Assembly: GCA_003993805.1 (NCBI GenBank)
Contig: RSEF01000003.1
Span: 56,719,243 to 56,783,242, forward strand
DNA length: 64,000 nt
Direction of reading: 5' to 3'
Source of the DNA: Himantopus leucocephalus
Lineage: Eukaryota; Chordata; Aves; Charadriiformes; Recurvirostridae
The position numbers and the translations under genes are program-made. This document shows positions 62,006-64,000 of the stretch, one piece after another. The notes under the pieces were generated by a model that ran no database searches, was not told the origin of the DNA, and saw only the letters and a list, made by a program, of their open reading frames with translations. The first letter of the stretch is position 1, and every line of letters begins with the position of its first letter.

Positions 62006-64000
62006 GTTACCAGTCTTTGATGTGAAGCTCACTTCTGAGTGCTACTGGTCAGCTTGCGGTTTCTGTGTAAGCAGATGTTTGTGCAGTCACGGTCAATAGT
62101 GTTAAGATTAGGGCAGGTTTCACAGTGCTTTGTCTGATTGTTTATGGTGTATCCATAATTGCTGGGGATTTTAGGTACCGTCATAGTGCAAACGGGAAGT
62201 GCTTGTAATGTATTATTTGTTTTGTAGTACTACGCTGGAATCCCGATAAAGTCAGTCCTGTAGTGTGGGGGATTCTTCACGTTTGCTTTATTTTCTTGAA
62301 GTTTGAAACAGGTTTTTAAATTTCTCTCAAATGTGTTTTCTTGAAACCTAATGTCCTGTAACACTTAAGCCTCTGAAACCTTCCTTCCGTTGCTGAAGCC
62401 ATACATCTTAGATTTACTATGAAGTCTTCCCTTGAAGACAGCGATTCATGGTGGCTTTTTATAGAATCTGTGCTATATTGTGCTGTATGTGAGAAGTGCT
62501 TCTGAAGTGTGTTACATATAAGTAGGCTCCATTATCAATTTACCTTTTAAAAAAAGAAGTATATATACACACACGCTGTAAATGAGGGGGTTTTCTGCAT
62601 TTTTCTTTGGAAGGCACTATACTTTTAACTCACTGCATCCGTTTTCCTTAACGTCATGCAGATTATTCTGTGCCATTTCCCACACAATTCCAAACACAGT
62701 TCTGCTCCCACAGGGCTTTATAAAGAGGGTCCTGTTTGAATCATCAATGTAATTTTGGGGGATGAAGCATCACAGTGTGTTGAAAGAAAGATAGAAAAGC
62801 TGATAACTTCAGGGAAAGGCTACTTTCCATTCCCAGTGTTTAGGCTTTTGATCTCTTTCCTTCCACGCAAACAATTGCAGATGACCCTTTTAATCATCTC
62901 AACCTGTGAAATGAGACTTATTGTGTTAAATTAGAATTAGGACCTGAATTTTGAGGCACATTTGAATAATTGCATTAGTATAGGAAAATATGCCGTTCTG
63001 GATCATTTATTTCACATCATAGTTAAGTGGCATGAATTTATAACTGAATGTGCGGTGTTGGGTTTGGTGGTTTTTTTTCCCCTTCAAGGCGGAAATTCAC
63101 TTAATATTTTATCTTCCACCATACTATTGAAGTTATCATTTTGGGAAGTAATATAAAGATAAGCATACATGAGAGTTTGTATTTATATGTTTGCATGTAG
63201 TAATACATTATGCATCAGTAAGCTTTAGTAAGGTTTGCTGAATACACAAAGCTTCTCATGCCACAGCATAAGGTGTACACTCACATGTATGCTTATAGTA
63301 TCGTAGATGATGAATTTTGCCAATGCATTTTGCACAAAAGGTAATGAAAGATATCTAAAACATTACTATTTTTGTTTCTTAAATTGCAAACTACAAAATG
63401 GCCAGTGCTTGTTTTTGAAAAGTATGGAAATAAAGGAACTGGAAGTGATCTGAGATTTTTAGACTCACTTGTTAAAATCAAAATAATTTAGCAAGATTAT
63501 ATAGGTAGATAAAACGGTGTATGGATTAAGTATAGACATTGGCCCTAGTGAACTAATTCATTATGGCACAGGATAAAACTTAATGCAAACTGTTATCTTT
63601 TGGTTTTAGACTTTTATAGTGAACTGAAAGCCTTACCGGGTTTTTGTATGATACTGCAGTGGAGGTGGAAGAAAAACTCCAGATTATCTCTCTTCCTTAT
63701 TTAATTTACAGACCATGTCAAGATTTTAATAATAGGGCTTAATGAAAGGTTCATAAAACCCTAATTTTTTCCATCCTGTTTATTGTATCATTAGACGCCT
63801 ACAGGAAGGTAGGAAAAAAGTAAAGTTGTTCAATGCAATTTTCAGCACAGTTCTTCAGGATTTATTGAAACAAGGCTATAAAATTTTAGAATCTATGTTT
63901 GGGTTTTTTTGGGTTTTTTTTTTTTTTAATAAGTAACATCTCATAGTTGTGGCTTCATTTGCATTCTCTCATAGTCCATTTTCTCTTCATCTTCATTCCT

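Larger units (their letters stand above)
54729..64000 (+). other. ARID1B: ARID1B intron, 5' portion (at least 9.27 kb)
   Basis: Starts at the GTAAGA donor and runs off the window. The exon expected next in ARID1B (beginning with a DLSGSID-type sequence) was looked for and not seen. The stretch holds a short CR1 3' tail (56402-56436), a GGTTTT-type tract (56491-56558), an N plus poly-A (61984-62005) and a small CpG-rich block near 61.2-61.4 kb. The rest is unremarkable AT-rich intron. Confidence 0.8.

Noticed and set aside
1..64000. Operons, CRISPR arrays, tRNA/rRNA genes, prophage or other microbial systems
   Set aside because: Codon-dense genes, direct-repeat arrays and cloverleaf structures are absent. 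The window is vertebrate intron with canonical splice sites.
1..64000. Endogenous retrovirus or LTR elements
   Set aside because: No LTR pair, primer-binding site or gag/pol-like frame was seen. The only reverse-transcriptase traces are CR1.

Overview
This is a vertebrate nuclear window, most likely from a bird. It is almost entirely intron. Two short phase-0 coding exons on the + strand (34709-34855 and 54618-54728) join in frame into a Q/Y/P-rich stretch that I recognise as part of the N-terminal disordered half of ARID1B, a BAF (SWI/SNF) chromatin-remodelling subunit. The reading runs across the junction as ...[13 protein letters not shown]... and ends ...QQERPSSLP, which separates it from the paralogue ARID1A. 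Avian origin is inferred from the repeats: every recognisable mobile element is a CR1 LINE, there are no mammalian SINEs or L1s, and repeat density is low. The species cannot be told.

Layout. 1-34708 is the 3' part of a very long intron. It holds a ~123-bp near-identical tandem copy next to an N (4766-5012), T/G-rich low-complexity tracts, several complex, CpG-bearing blocks that look like conserved non-coding or enhancer DNA (about 5.94-6.24, 8.86-9.08 and 17.3-18.1 kb), a 100-N assembly gap abutting a truncated CR1 (24656-25146), and the richest feature of the window: an old, unusually long CR1 on the - strand (about 30525-33230). That CR1 still shows remnants of the ORF1 esterase, the ORF2 endonuclease SDH motif, the linker and the N-terminal reverse transcriptase, plus the 3' UTR, but the RT catalytic core is missing. 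34856-54617 is a complete 19,762-bp intron with a diverged + strand CR1 (37522-37902), a CpG-island-like block (about 46671-47165), a (TG)n/(CG)n tract and a strong G-quadruplex motif near 53.0 kb, and an in-frame ORF with a good acceptor that could be an alternative last exon (42851-43144). 54729-64000 is the start of the next intron, with a tiny CR1 3' tail at 56.4 kb.

There is no operon, CRISPR, prophage or other microbial system here, and I found no nested protein-coding gene I can stand behind. Nearly all ORFs of 60-150 codons look like chance ORFs in intron DNA or antisense shadows of the exons and the CR1. Both ARID1B exons are multiples of three and phase 0/0, so skipping either would keep the frame. 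I see no novel system; the observations most worth testing are the near-complete relic CR1, the possible alternative terminal exon, the CpG-rich intronic blocks and the candidate conserved elements.
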